NCBI RefSeq assembly: GCF_004343585.1
Contig: NZ_SLYW01000001.1
Location: 310,001-374,000, forward strand
Reading direction: 5' to 3'
Length of the DNA: 64,000 nucleotides
Source: Neorhizobium sp. JUb45
GTDB taxonomy: Bacteria; Pseudomonadota; Alphaproteobacteria; Rhizobiales; Rhizobiaceae
Under the pieces are notes generated by a model. That model was given only the letters and a program-made list of their open reading frames with translations, was not told the origin of the DNA and did not search any database. Of the stretch, positions 9,210 to 17,672 are shown piece after piece. Position 1 is the first letter of the stretch; the number at the start of each line of letters is the position of its first letter. Both the position numbers and the translations under genes were made by a program.

Positions 9210-9986
9210 ATGAAGAAGCTTATCATTGCCGCAACGCTCGCAGTTCTCGCTGCCGGCTCTGCTCTTGCCGAAGACATCAAGGTCGGCGTATCGGCCGGCG
9301 AACATGCCAAGATCATGGAAAAGGTCAAGGAAGTCGCCAAGACCAAGGGCCTCAACATCGATATCATCGAGTTTTCCGATTATGTCGTGCCGAACCAGGC
9401 GCTGAACGACGGCGATATCCAGGCCAACTCGTTCCAGCACCAGCCTTACCTCGACAACCAGATTGCCGACCGCAAGTTCGATCTGGTCAGCATCGGCAAG
9501 ACCATCACCACCCCGATGGGCGTCTATTCCAAGAAGGTGAAGAGCCTCGACGAACTGAAGGAAGGTTCGACCGTCGCCATCCCGAACGACCCGACCAATG
9601 GCGGCCGCGCGCTGCTGGTTCTGGCTTCCAAGGGCCTGATCAAATTCAAGGACGATGCCGGCATCAAGGTCACGCCTGCCGATATCATCGAGAACACCAA
9701 GAAGATCGAGTTTGCCGAAATCGACGCCGCCCAGCTGCCGCGTTCGCTCGATGACGTCGATGCCGCCGTCATCAACACCAACTACGCCATGGAAGCGGGC
9801 CTCAACCCGAAGAAGGATGCCATCGCCATCGAAGGTGAAAAGTCGCCTTACGCCAACGTCATCGTTGTTCGCACCGCCGACAAGGATGCATCCTGGGCCA
9901 AGACGCTGGTGGAATCCTACCATGATGAAAGCATCCGCAAGTTCATCAATGATGAATACAAGGGCGCTCTGATCGCTTCCTGGTAA
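9210..9986 (+). CDS. metQ: Methionine-binding protein MetQ (second copy)
   Basis: A 258-residue NlpA/MetQ family protein, clearly a tandem duplicate of the gene before it: matching signal peptide, shared D-I-I/V-E-F-S-D-Y-V-V-P-N-Q-A-L and A-A-Q-L-P-R-S-L-D-D-V-D blocks, and the same length. It too lacks a lipobox cysteine. The ATG at 9210 follows GTGAGGA; an in-frame start at 9144 falls before the signal peptide and is rejected. The two copies have diverged throughout, which suggests different ligand preference (methionine stereoisomers, sulfoxide or peptides), though this cannot be read from sequence. Confidence 0.88.
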   Translation: MKKLIIAATLAVLAAGSALAEDIKVGVSAGEHAKIMEKVKEVAKTKGLNIDIIEFSDYVVPNQALNDGDIQANSFQHQPYLDNQIADRKFDLVSIGKTITTPMGVYSKKVKSLDELKEGSTVAIPNDPTNGGRALLVLASKGLIKFKDDAGIKVTPADIIENTKKIEFAEIDAAQLPRSLDDVDAAVINTNYAMEAGLNPKKDAIAIEGEKSPYANVIVVRTADKDASWAKTLVESYHDESIRKFINDEYKGALIASW

Positions 9987-10015
9987 GTCCGGGCAAGTAT
10001 TCCACGATAATAAAG

Positions 10016-10045
10016 GGCGGTTCGGCTTTGTCGGGCCGCCTTTTT
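10016..10045 (+). terminator. Rho-independent terminator of the met operon
   Basis: A 10-bp stem (10016-10025 with 10031-10040, a few G-T pairs) with loop CTTTG is followed directly by TTTTT. Confidence 0.85.
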
Positions 10046-10128
10046 CGTCGGCGGGGTTTGCGCCCGCGATTTCGCCGCGATAAATAAAATTTGAACCTTC
10101 GCAACGTATCTTGGGTTCGGGGGAAAAT

Positions 10129-12315
10129 ATGCGGGTTCTATCTTCGCGTCCGAAGCAGTCATCTGCCGCACAGCGCCGGTCGCTTGTGCGCTCGCTGCTT
10201 GTCATCTTCGCGGCTGTCATGGTGATCGTCACCAGCATGGTGCTGACCGCGCTCGACCGTGTCGGCGATCACGCCAACCGGCTGGATGACGAACGCTCGC
10301 GTGAAACCACGATCGGCGCGCTGCAGACCTTTCGCAACCATCTCGGCGCCACGTTGAACGATTATGCCGCCTGGGATGATGCCAACCGTTACGTTTACGC
10401 CGCCGACGGCATGGACTGGGTGGTCAGCAATTTCGGCGACATGACCGCCAACAACAATCTTTTCGATGCAGCCATTCTGCTTGATGCGCAGGGCCGCGCC
10501 TTGATGACCTATGAGGCGGGTACCGCGGCGGACTGGACCACCGAGCGCTATTTCGATGCGTCGTTTCCGCTGCTGTTCGACAGCGTGCGCAATTCGGCCG
10601 CCGAGGCAACGCCGGAGGCCAATGCCTTTATCCGCACCGAGCGCGGCATCGCCGCCGTCGCCATCGGTCTGGTGCGCCAGAAGAGCGGCCACATCGACCA
10701 CGAACCGGCCGCGCGTCGTTACCTCGTGTTGCTGCGGCATCTGCATGATAACGATATCAAGGGGATGGCGAGGACCTATGTGGTCAGCGGTCTGCGGCCT
10801 GTCGCTGCCGGCGAAAATCCTGCCCATCACGTCGAGATCCACGATGGCAATGGCCAGCCGATCGGCTCACTGACCTGGACATCGCGTCTGCCGGGTTATG
10901 CCAGTCTCGCCCAGGTGCAGCCGCTGGTTCTCGGCGCGATCGCCATGGTGGCGATCTATTTCATTCTTCTCTTCGTCAGCGGCTCACGGCTGCTGCGGCA
11001 GATCAAGGCGGAGGAGGCGGCGGCGGTGGAACTGTCGCGGCTCGATCCGCTCAGCGGGCTTGCCAACCGATTTGGCCTGTTCGCGAACCTGCGCGAACTG
11101 GTTTCTCAGGCCGAAAGCAGCAATGACGACGTTCTTCTGCTTTACCTCGATCTCGACGGGTTCAAGGAAGTCAACGATGCCTATGGCCATGGTACCGGCG
11201 ACAACCTCATTCGTGGCGTGTCTGCCGGCCTCTCGGCGCTGATCGGCGGGCAGGCGACCATTGCCCGCGTCGGCGGCGACGAATTCGCCATCGCCATGAA
11301 CACCCGCGCTCAGGAAGCGGTGGTGCCGGAACTGTGCGAGCGCATTCTCGGCTTTTTCGGCGAGCCTTTCGTGATCGGCGAGCGTGTCGCCGTGGTCGGT
11401 ACCAGCATCGGCGTTGCCGTTTCGGCGCGTGGCACGGTATCGGGTGACGAATTGCTGCGGCGGGCTGATATGGCGATGTACCGTTCCAAGGAGGCCGGTC
11501 GAGGCCGCTGGACCGTTTATACGCCGTGCATGGATGCCGAGCGCGAAGAGCGTAACCAGCTGGAAATCGACCTGCGCAAGGCGATCGAGAACAGCGAGAT
11601 CGGTGTCGTTTATCAGCCGGTCGTCGATGCGCGTGACGGGCGGATGGTGTCGGTGGAGGCGCTCGCCCGCTGGAACCGGCCGGGACATGGTCCCGTCAGC
11701 CCGGAAATCTTCATCGGTGTTGCCGAACAGACCGGCATGATCGATCAGTTGGGCCTCAGTGTTTTGCGCATTGCCTGCCGGGCCGTGCGGCAATGGCCGG
11801 ACCTGCGGCTGGCGGTCAATATCTCGCCCGGCCAGTTCCGCGATCCTGCCTTTGCCTGCCATGTTGCGACGACGTTCAGCGATATCGGCGTTGATCCCAA
11901 CCGCATCACGCTGGAAATGACCGAGAGCTATTTCATCCGCAATCCGGCCCGTGCATTGGCTGCGATCAACAGTTTGAAGGCGATCGGCGTCAAAATCGCG
12001 CTCGACGACTTTGGTTCGGGTTTTTCCAGCGTCGGGTATCTGCGCCAGTTCGGTTTCGACCGCATGAAGATCGACCAGTCGCTGGTGGCGACGGTGTCGG
12101 AAGGCGGCAGCGCCGTCGATCTCTTGCAGGCCACGGTGGCACTGGCGCGCGCGCTCGACATTCCGGTGACGGCGGAAGGCGTGGAGACCGAGGATCAGGC
12201 CAAGATATTGCGGCTGAGCGGTTGCGACGAGCTGCAGGGGTATTTCTTCGGCAGACCGATGGCGGGGGATGCGATCGGGCGGATGCTGCGGGAGCAGCGG
12301 GAGGTTGGACGCTGA
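10129..12315 (+). CDS. Membrane GGDEF/EAL bifunctional c-di-GMP protein with CHASE4-like sensor
   Basis: A 728-residue protein: a membrane segment at about residues 20-41, a periplasmic region of some 220 residues resembling CHASE4 (YAAWDDANRYV motif near 80), a second membrane segment near 265-285, then GGDEF (G-G-D-E-F at 382-386) and EAL (E-A-L at 510-512). EAL residues also appear intact in NISPGQF, EMTES, LDDFGSG, KID and EGVET. Both cyclase and phosphodiesterase sites therefore look usable. The ATG at 10129 follows GGGGGA; the TTG at 10111 is less likely. The stop overlaps the next gene. Confidence 0.9.
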   Translation: MRVLSSRPKQSSAAQRRSLVRSLLVIFAAVMVIVTSMVLTALDRVGDHANRLDDERSRETTIGALQTFRNHLGATLNDYAAWDDANRYVYAADGMDWVVSNFGDMTANNNLFDAAILLDAQGRALMTYEAGTAADWTTERYFDASFPLLFDSVRNSAAEATPEANAFIRTERGIAAVAIGLVRQKSGHIDHEPAARRYLVLLRHLHDNDIKGMARTYVVSGLRPVAAGENPAHHVEIHDGNGQPIGSLTWTSRLPGYASLAQVQPLVLGAIAMVAIYFILLFVSGSRLLRQIKAEEAAAVELSRLDPLSGLANRFGLFANLRELVSQAESSNDDVLLLYLDLDGFKEVNDAYGHGTGDNLIRGVSAGLSALIGGQATIARVGGDEFAIAMNTRAQEAVVPELCERILGFFGEPFVIGERVAVVGTSIGVAVSARGTVSGDELLRRADMAMYRSKEAGRGRWTVYTPCMDAEREERNQLEIDLRKAIENSEIGVVYQPVVDARDGRMVSVEALARWNRPGHGPVSPEIFIGVAEQTGMIDQLGLSVLRIACRAVRQWPDLRLAVNISPGQFRDPAFACHVATTFSDIGVDPNRITLEMTESYFIRNPARALAAINSLKAIGVKIALDDFGSGFSSVGYLRQFGFDRMKIDQSLVATVSEGGSAVDLLQATVALARALDIPVTAEGVETEDQAKILRLSGCDELQGYFFGRPMAGDAIGRMLREQREVGR

Positions 12316-12755
12316 TGCCTGCCGGTTCAGCAAGAAATGCCATCGTCTCATTGATCTTCTGTCTCTCGGCGATGATTGCTGTCGCATCTGCATTGGGTTT
12401 TGCGATCTATTCCGGCTTTTTTGCCGGGTCTACCGAGACACTTTTTCGATGCAGCGAGCTGTTTTCATCCGGTGGTGATGACGAAGTCGCAATGCTCTTT
12501 TCGATCGTTGTCGTTCCGTCCATTCTCTGGCGGTTATTCCGCTGGAACCGAGAGATCTCGAATGGCGAGGTGGTGGCTTTTTTTGCTCTGAGTATCGGTG
12601 CACTGGCGCTGATGGTGATGAGCCTGGAATGTGGTGAGTTTTTCTTTACTGCATTCGGCGTTGGCGATCGGTATTTGCAGGTTTTTTGTGTTTTCAGCGT
12701 GGTCGCCGCGGGTGCTTTGATCGCTCAGAAAGTGGTTGGGGCAGCCAAGCAATAG
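12315..12755 (+). CDS. Small hypothetical membrane protein
   Basis: A 146-residue protein starting at an ATGA overlap with the preceding GGDEF/EAL gene, which implies translational coupling. Four hydrophobic segments are visible (about residues 8-32, 56-72, 83-101 and 118-138), with a charged W-R-L-F-R-W-N-R-E loop between the second and third. Family not recognised. The tight coupling suggests a partner or accessory of the c-di-GMP protein. Base composition drops noticeably (more T-rich) relative to its neighbour. Confidence 0.65.
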   Translation: MPAGSARNAIVSLIFCLSAMIAVASALGFAIYSGFFAGSTETLFRCSELFSSGGDDEVAMLFSIVVVPSILWRLFRWNREISNGEVVAFFALSIGALALMVMSLECGEFFFTAFGVGDRYLQVFCVFSVVAAGALIAQKVVGAAKQ

Positions 12756-12795
12756 ATGGCAGGCGGTCGATCTGTTTCAGCCTTACGATGCAGGA

Positions 12796-13128
12796 TCAGG
12801 GCGCGATGTTGGTTTGTTGCTGCTGCTGGAAGCTGTGCAACTGGTTCCTGATTTGCGTCATCTGATCACCGACAAGCCACCATAACATGCTGGCAAACAG
12901 CACGATGACAATCCCGGTGCCAAACGTCACACCTTCGAAGCGGGAAATCTTGCTTCTGACTTTGTCGAGCCGATCGTCCAGCCTGCCGATATCGGTGATG
13001 ACGCGATCCGTTTTCGTCGCAACCGAAGACAGTTCGCGCTGAATCTCCATCAGCGACTGCATGATCTGCTCGTTGAGCGGGTGAGTTGGGTTATCCTTGG
13101 CTGGCTGACTGGGACGCTGTGCACTCAT
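12796..13128 (-). CDS. Small coiled-coil membrane protein, hypothetical
   Basis: A 110-residue protein. Residues ~20-65 are charged heptad-like sequence (coiled coil), residues ~72-90 form one membrane helix, and the tail is Gln-rich (Q-Q-Q-Q-Q near 102). Such proteins occur widely in rhizobia without known function. The reading is supported by good amphipathic/hydrophobic patterning; no ribosome-binding site stands out. A convergent gene ends 40 bp away. Confidence 0.6.
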   Translation of the reverse strand: MSAQRPSQPAKDNPTHPLNEQIMQSLMEIQRELSSVATKTDRVITDIGRLDDRLDKVRSKISRFEGVTFGTGIVIVLFASMLWWLVGDQMTQIRNQLHSFQQQQQTNIAP

Positions 13129-13253
13129 CTTGCTTCACCTATCGCAATCCGACGCGTTACAGAGCTTGGAATGCGACTATGTGTTCAAAGACAGATGCCT
13201 GCAACCCGTCTTTTTGAGGGGCGGATAGCACGAACTTTTCCGTCCCCGCACCC

Positions 13254-13574
13254 TCACAAATACCGCCCCACCTTCGCCTTCAAAAGCTCGACGAGGGCCG
13301 GCTCCATGAACTGGTAATTGTCGGGAATATCGAGGCAGATCAGCTTGGCATTTTTCATTGCCGCACGGTAGCGCGTTTGCAGTTTCGTGCGGTGCGTCCG
13401 TTCCATCACAAAAATGATGTCCGCCCACTCAACCAGTTCTGACGAGAGCGGGTTTTCCGCGTCATTGTTGGTGCCGGCCGAGGCGGTTTCCACGCCCGGC
13501 CAGTCGGAAAACACCTGTTCGGCCGTGGGGCTGCGCAGCTTGTTCTGGCTGCAGACGAACAGGACGTTTTTCAT
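13254..13574 (-). CDS. Low-molecular-weight protein tyrosine phosphatase-like protein
   Basis: A 106-residue protein with C8-S-Q-N-K-L-R14-S, a C-x5-R phosphatase loop near the N-terminus as in the LMW-PTP/arsenate reductase fold. Classical LMW-PTPs have a second Cys before the Arg (CxxNxCR); here it is Leu, and the protein is shorter than the usual ~150 residues. It may act on a non-protein substrate or be a divergent phosphatase. Its ATG overlaps the stop of trhO (ATGA), so the two form one operon. Confidence 0.7.
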   Translation of the reverse strand: MKNVLFVCSQNKLRSPTAEQVFSDWPGVETASAGTNNDAENPLSSELVEWADIIFVMERTHRTKLQTRYRAAMKNAKLICLDIPDNYQFMEPALVELLKAKVGRYL

Positions 13575-14518
13575 CAGCCGCCGATATGTTTCTGGCCACG
13601 CTTCTTGGCGAGCGCGATCTGCAACTGGCGCTGACGGTAACGCAGGCGGTCTTCTTCCGTGCGGCTGTCGTAGCAGCTGGAGCAGGACACGCCTTCCTCG
13701 TATTTTTCCGAGGTCACTTCCTCCGCGGTGATCGGGTTACGGCAGGCGTGGCAGAGCTTGTGATTGCCTTCCTTCAGGCCGTGTTCGACGGAGACGCGCT
13801 CGTCAAATACGAAACAGGCGCCTTCCCACAGGCTTTCTTCCTGCGGCACTTCCTCGAGATATTTCAGGATGCCGCCCTTGAGGTGATAAACTTCCTCAAA
13901 ACCCTCTTCCTTCATGAAGGCCGTCGCCTTCTCGCAGCGGATGCCGCCGGTGCAATACATGGCGATTTTTGGCTTGTTGTGCAGGCCGGTATTGTTGCGC
14001 ACCCAGTCCGGAAACTCGCGAAACGTCTTGGTGTTCGGATCGACCGCGCCCTTGAAAATGCCGATCGCCGTTTCATAGTCGTTGCGGGTGTCGATCAGGA
14101 TGGTTTCCGGATCGGAGATCAGCGCGTTCCAGTCCTTTGGATCGACATAGGTGCCGACGATGCGGTTGGGGTCGATATCCTCGACGCCCATGGTCACGAT
14201 CTCTTTCTTGAGCTTCACCTTCATGCGCACGAACGGCATTTTCGACGCCCGGCTTTCCTTGTGCTCCAGCGCCGCAAACTCGGACATGGCGCGCAGATGC
14301 GCAAGCAGCTTTGTGATGCCCGCATCCGTTCCGGCCACCGTGCCGTTGATCCCCTCACGCGCGATCAGAAGCGTGCCCTTGATGCCGTTTTCATCGCAAA
14401 AAGCCTGCAGCGGCTTTTGCACGCTTTCAAAGCGCTCGAAGCGGGCGAAATGATACAGGGCAGCCACGAGAAATGCGCCCGTGGCTTCAGGGCGTGGGAG
14501 GGTCTGGTTTTCGGTCAT
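13574..14518 (-). CDS. trhO: tRNA uridine(34) hydroxylase TrhO (YceA)
   Basis: A 314-residue protein with an N-terminal ferredoxin-like/acylphosphatase-type domain and a rhodanese domain carrying C189-T-G-G-I-R-C195, the motif of the YceA/TrhO family, which makes 5-hydroxyuridine at the wobble position of certain tRNAs. The C-terminus has a C-x2-C...C-x2-C cluster (CHACRNP, CSSCYD) that probably binds zinc. Start chosen at MTENQ to match family length; an in-frame ATG at 14572 adds 18 unlikely residues. Confidence 0.9.
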   Translation of the reverse strand: MTENQTLPRPEATGAFLVAALYHFARFERFESVQKPLQAFCDENGIKGTLLIAREGINGTVAGTDAGITKLLAHLRAMSEFAALEHKESRASKMPFVRMKVKLKKEIVTMGVEDIDPNRIVGTYVDPKDWNALISDPETILIDTRNDYETAIGIFKGAVDPNTKTFREFPDWVRNNTGLHNKPKIAMYCTGGIRCEKATAFMKEEGFEEVYHLKGGILKYLEEVPQEESLWEGACFVFDERVSVEHGLKEGNHKLCHACRNPITAEEVTSEKYEEGVSCSSCYDSRTEEDRLRYRQRQLQIALAKKRGQKHIGG

Positions 14519-14576
14519 GCGGCACGAAATACAACCTTGGCCGCGCTTTCGCAACGGCCTATCTTCCGACAATCGA

Positions 14577-15488
14577 TCAGGATTTTGCCGCCGCCTGCCA
14601 GAGCAGGGTTATGATCCGGCTTTCCTGTTCGCCATCGTCAGCAAACACGGCGTCGGCGACCTCAAGCGCCTGGCTGCGCAGCATCTGCTGCTTGGCGATG
14701 ACGGCGCCCAGAAGCCGTGCCATCGTGTCGCCATTGCCGAAAAGCTCCGGCTGTTCGTTGATTAGCTGCGTCAGTACAGAAAGATCGTGCTCATGGCCGA
14801 GGATTTCGACCAGATATTTGGCATCGTCATGCTTGGCGCGCATCGCAGATGGCCAGAGGTCCCCCAGCAGTGACAGATGCATCCAGTAGGTTTGGCCGGC
14901 CTTGCGCAACTCGTGAAAAACGTCGGCTTCCGGGTGGGCGTGGCAGGCGGCGAGCGCCGATGCTGCAGCGTCACGTTGCTTGCGCCAAGCCTTGCCGAGA
15001 CATTTTGCTGCTTTGCCGGCACTGTCGCCCAGATCGAGTGTCGGGAGCGCATCGATGGCCGCGTGGCACTGTCCGATCGCGTTGGTGATCTTGTCGTCAA
15101 GATCGGTTTCATCAGCCACGATCCGGTCACGTCGTGCGATCAGTGCGTTGGAGGCGAAGGTGAGGGCGGCGATTTCTTCGGCCGAGATCGCGGCACTCAC
15201 CAGATATTCGGTGGTCTCGACCAGTGCCGTGGCATCGCGGGCGGCGGACAGGGTATGTGCGATGTCACGGATGCGGGCATTTTCGACTTTGCGAAAAGCC
15301 TTCGCATCCGGTTCGATCAGCCGATAAAGCGCGCGCACCCGCTTGAAACGCTTGCGGGCATCGTGAATGGCCTTGTGCTGCCCGTCCGGTTTTTCTTCCA
15401 GAAGAGCAATCGCCTTGTTCAGCTGCTTTTCGGTGACGCGCCGGATTTCCCCGGCAAATGGCTCAGAGGGGCGGATTCGATAGGCCAT
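14577..15488 (-). CDS. CHAD domain protein
   Basis: A 303-residue, mostly helical, His/Arg-rich protein. The opening region [12 protein letters not shown] at about residues 42-53 is the hallmark of the CHAD domain, whose conserved His, Lys and Arg residues bind polyphosphate. It overlaps the upstream CYTH gene by 26 bp, so it is translated from the same message. In many bacteria CYTH and CHAD are fused in one protein (YgiF-like inorganic triphosphatase); here they are separate. Confidence 0.88.
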   Translation of the reverse strand: MAYRIRPSEPFAGEIRRVTEKQLNKAIALLEEKPDGQHKAIHDARKRFKRVRALYRLIEPDAKAFRKVENARIRDIAHTLSAARDATALVETTEYLVSAAISAEEIAALTFASNALIARRDRIVADETDLDDKITNAIGQCHAAIDALPTLDLGDSAGKAAKCLGKAWRKQRDAAASALAACHAHPEADVFHELRKAGQTYWMHLSLLGDLWPSAMRAKHDDAKYLVEILGHEHDLSVLTQLINEQPELFGNGDTMARLLGAVIAKQQMLRSQALEVADAVFADDGEQESRIITLLWQAAAKS

Positions 15489-15963
15489 GGCCCAACTCCG
15501 CGCTCAGGTTCTCGTTGGTCGCCATCGACATGTTGGAATAACGTTTATCGCCGGTCACTTCGCGGCCTAGCCATGCGGGCAGTTCGGGCTGGTCTTCGGT
15601 GGACTGCATCTCCACCTCGGCGACGATGAGGCCGTGATAGAAACCGGCAAATTCGTCCACTTCAAAGGTGAAGCCGCGATATTCCACCCGGTGCCGTGTC
15701 TTTTCCAGCACGATGCCGATCGCCGCCTGCATCAGTTCTTCCGCGTCGGCGACCGGGATGTCGTATTCGAATTCGTCGCGCACCAGAAGATCGCGACCGA
15801 TCTTGATGGTCAGGCGGGCGCTTGCGCCATCAATGATGCGCACGCGGATCGAGCGATCGTCGCCGGTTGCGACATAGGCCTGCAGGAATGCGCTGGTCGC
15901 GTTGACGCCAGCCTTCCAGCCGTCATTTGCCACCAGAAACTTGCGTTCGATTTCCTTGGCCAT
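15463..15963 (-). CDS. CYTH domain protein (triphosphate tunnel metalloenzyme)
   Basis: A 166-residue protein with the CYTH signature E4-x-E6-x-K8 right at the N-terminus (MAKEIERKFLV), plus alternating charged beta strands (R-L-T-I-K, E-V-D-E-F, A-E-V-E) as in the triphosphate tunnel fold. Members hydrolyse inorganic triphosphate or related polyphosphates. The frame is open far upstream, but MAKEIERK is the family start. It is first in the CYTH-CHAD operon. Confidence 0.88.
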   Translation of the reverse strand: MAKEIERKFLVANDGWKAGVNATSAFLQAYVATGDDRSIRVRIIDGASARLTIKIGRDLLVRDEFEYDIPVADAEELMQAAIGIVLEKTRHRVEYRGFTFEVDEFAGFYHGLIVAEVEMQSTEDQPELPAWLGREVTGDKRYSNMSMATNENLSAELGHGLSNPPL

Positions 15964-16107
15964 GAATACCCCGTTCGTTGACAGCAAACCTATGGCAATG
16001 CGACACTTTCGACCAGCCCCGCATTGTGTCGCAATGGCATTTTCCCTCGACATCAACCATCGCGAGGCGTATTCGAAAACACACTTTAATCGTTTCAAAC
16101 GGATAAG

Positions 16108-16749
16108 ATGATGAGCGGTAAGACAGAGAAAGTCCTTTCCATCCTCAAGCTGCAGCCGGTCGTTCCGGTGCTGATCGTGGACGACGCGAAATCTGCGGTC
16201 GGTCTTGCCAGGGCGCTTGTCGCGGGTGGTCTGCGCGCCATCGAGATCACGCTGCGCACGCCGGCAGCGCTCGACGCCATCAAGGCCGTTGCCGATGAAG
16301 TGGAAGGCGCCAATGTCGGTGCCGGAACCATCATGAATTCCAGGGATTACGAAGCTGCCGTCAAGGCCGGCTCGACCTTCATCGTTTCGCCGGGCATCGC
16401 GCCGAGCATTCTTGCTGCCGCAAACGATTCTCCGGTTCCGCTGCTTCCCGGCACGGCAACGCCGAGCGAAGTGATGACGCTGCGCGAAGCCGGTTATGAC
16501 GTGATGAAGTTCTTCCCCGCCGAACAGGCCGGGGGCGCTGCCATGCTGAAGGCGTGGTCCTCGCCGCTCGCCGGCACGTTCTTCTGCCCGACCGGCGGCA
16601 TTTCGCTGAAGAACGCCAAGGATTATCTGGCGCTGCCGAACGTCGTCTGCGTCGGCGGCTCGTGGGTCGCGCCGAAGGAGCTGGTTGCCGCCGGTGATTG
16701 GGCCGGCATCACCAAGCTTGCCTCGGAAGCCTTTGCGCTGAAGGCCTGA
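16108..16749 (+). CDS. eda: KDPG aldolase (2-keto-3-deoxy-6-phosphogluconate aldolase)
   Basis: A 213-residue class I aldolase. E46 (IEITLRT), R50 and the Schiff-base K134 (V-M-K-F-F-P-A-E) are in the expected places, followed by the phosphate-binding F-C-P-T-G-G-I-S loop. It cleaves KDPG to pyruvate and glyceraldehyde 3-phosphate in the Entner-Doudoroff pathway, the main glycolytic route of these bacteria. Two consecutive ATGs (16108, 16111) could serve as start. It stands alone, without edd nearby. Confidence 0.93.
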   Translation: MMSGKTEKVLSILKLQPVVPVLIVDDAKSAVGLARALVAGGLRAIEITLRTPAALDAIKAVADEVEGANVGAGTIMNSRDYEAAVKAGSTFIVSPGIAPSILAAANDSPVPLLPGTATPSEVMTLREAGYDVMKFFPAEQAGGAAMLKAWSSPLAGTFFCPTGGISLKNAKDYLALPNVVCVGGSWVAPKELVAAGDWAGITKLASEAFALKA

Positions 16750-16773
16750 GCCTCGGTTATTCGGTCGATTTCG

Positions 16774-16803
16774 ATGTGGCGGTCGCTCCTGCTTCCGCCA
16801 CAT
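16774..16803 (+). terminator. Possible terminator hairpin after eda
   Basis: ATGTGGCGG at 16774-16782 pairs perfectly with CCGCCACAT at 16795-16803. A weak T-run follows only after a few bases (gacatttt), so function as a terminator is not certain. Confidence 0.45.
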
Positions 16804-16881
16804 GACATTTTCGTCATCCTTTTTGATTTTGCCGCGACAATCCCTATCTCCGGGTCAGTGTTTCACGATCAGGAGATTTGA

Positions 16882-17595
16882 ATGTTCGACGCCAAGAAGC
16901 TTCTAGACCAGTTCCTCGGTTCGCAGCTGCCGGGCCTTTCGGGAAGCGTCCGTGACAAGGCCGGCCAGTTCGGTGGCATTGCGAAGAACAATCCCCTGAA
17001 GTCCGCCGGCATCGCCGCCGCCATCCTCGGCACCAAGACCGGCCGCAAGCTGGCCGGCAATGTCGCCACGATTGGTGGTATCGCCGCCGTCGCAGGCCTC
17101 GGTTACCTTGCCTACAAGAATTATCAGTCGGGTCAGTCGCCGCAGGCCGCTCCGCAGCCGACCCCGGCTGGCAACCAGCCGATCGCACTGCCGCCGCCGG
17201 ATAGCGCCTTCAGCCTGGAATCGCCGCAACTGACCAATGATTTTGCCCTGACGCTGATCCGCGCCATGATCGCCGCCGCCAAGGCTGACGGCCATATCGA
17301 TGCGGCTGAACGTGCCAACATCATGGAAAAGGTGCACGAGGTTGATCTCGGCTCAGAGGCCGAAGCCTTTATCCGCAACGAGCTGGCAAACCCGGTCGAT
17401 ATCGACGAGCTGGTCGCTGCCGCCCGTACAGAGGAACAGAAGGTCGAGCTTTACACCGCGACCCGACTGACCATCGAGCCGGATACGCGCGCCGAGCGAG
17501 GTTATCTTGACTTGCTCGCCGGTCGTCTCGGCCTGCCGGATGCATTGCTCGATCATATCGATGCGACCGTTTCGGCGGCCAAGGTTCAGGCGTGA
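16882..17595 (+). CDS. DUF533 / TerB-like protein
   Basis: A 237-residue protein. Residues 1-20 form an amphipathic helix, residues ~45-78 a Gly/Ala-rich hydrophobic region (likely membrane-inserted), then a Gln/Pro linker (~85-105), and a C-terminal helical domain (~115-237) with the acidic I-A-A-A-K-A-D-G-H-I-D motif of the TerB superfamily. This is the DUF533 family, common in proteobacteria, of unknown function. An AGGAG site lies 6 nt before the ATG, and a strong terminator follows 22 bp after the stop. Confidence 0.85.
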   Translation: MFDAKKLLDQFLGSQLPGLSGSVRDKAGQFGGIAKNNPLKSAGIAAAILGTKTGRKLAGNVATIGGIAAVAGLGYLAYKNYQSGQSPQAAPQPTPAGNQPIALPPPDSAFSLESPQLTNDFALTLIRAMIAAAKADGHIDAAERANIMEKVHEVDLGSEAEAFIRNELANPVDIDELVAAARTEEQKVELYTATRLTIEPDTRAERGYLDLLAGRLGLPDALLDHIDATVSAAKVQA

Positions 17596-17617
17596 ACCGC
17601 CTGAAATTCCAGACATA

Positions 17618-17654
17618 AAAAAGGCCTCCCGCAGATGATGCGGGAGGCCTTTTT
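17618..17654. terminator. Strong bidirectional terminator
   Basis: A perfect 16-bp stem (17618-17633 with 17639-17654), five A on the left and five T on the right, around loop GATGA. It lies between the convergent DUF533 gene and the gene ending at 17673 and can serve both. Confidence 0.93.
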
Positions 17655-17672
17655 CGTTTGGGGTGACAAAGC

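Noticed and set aside
7518..10238. A 906-codon open frame on the minus strand over the met operon
   Set aside because: It is the antisense of metN, metI and both metQ genes, which have clear domain matches; long antisense frames are common in GC-rich DNA. The product has low-complexity D/R/H-rich composition.
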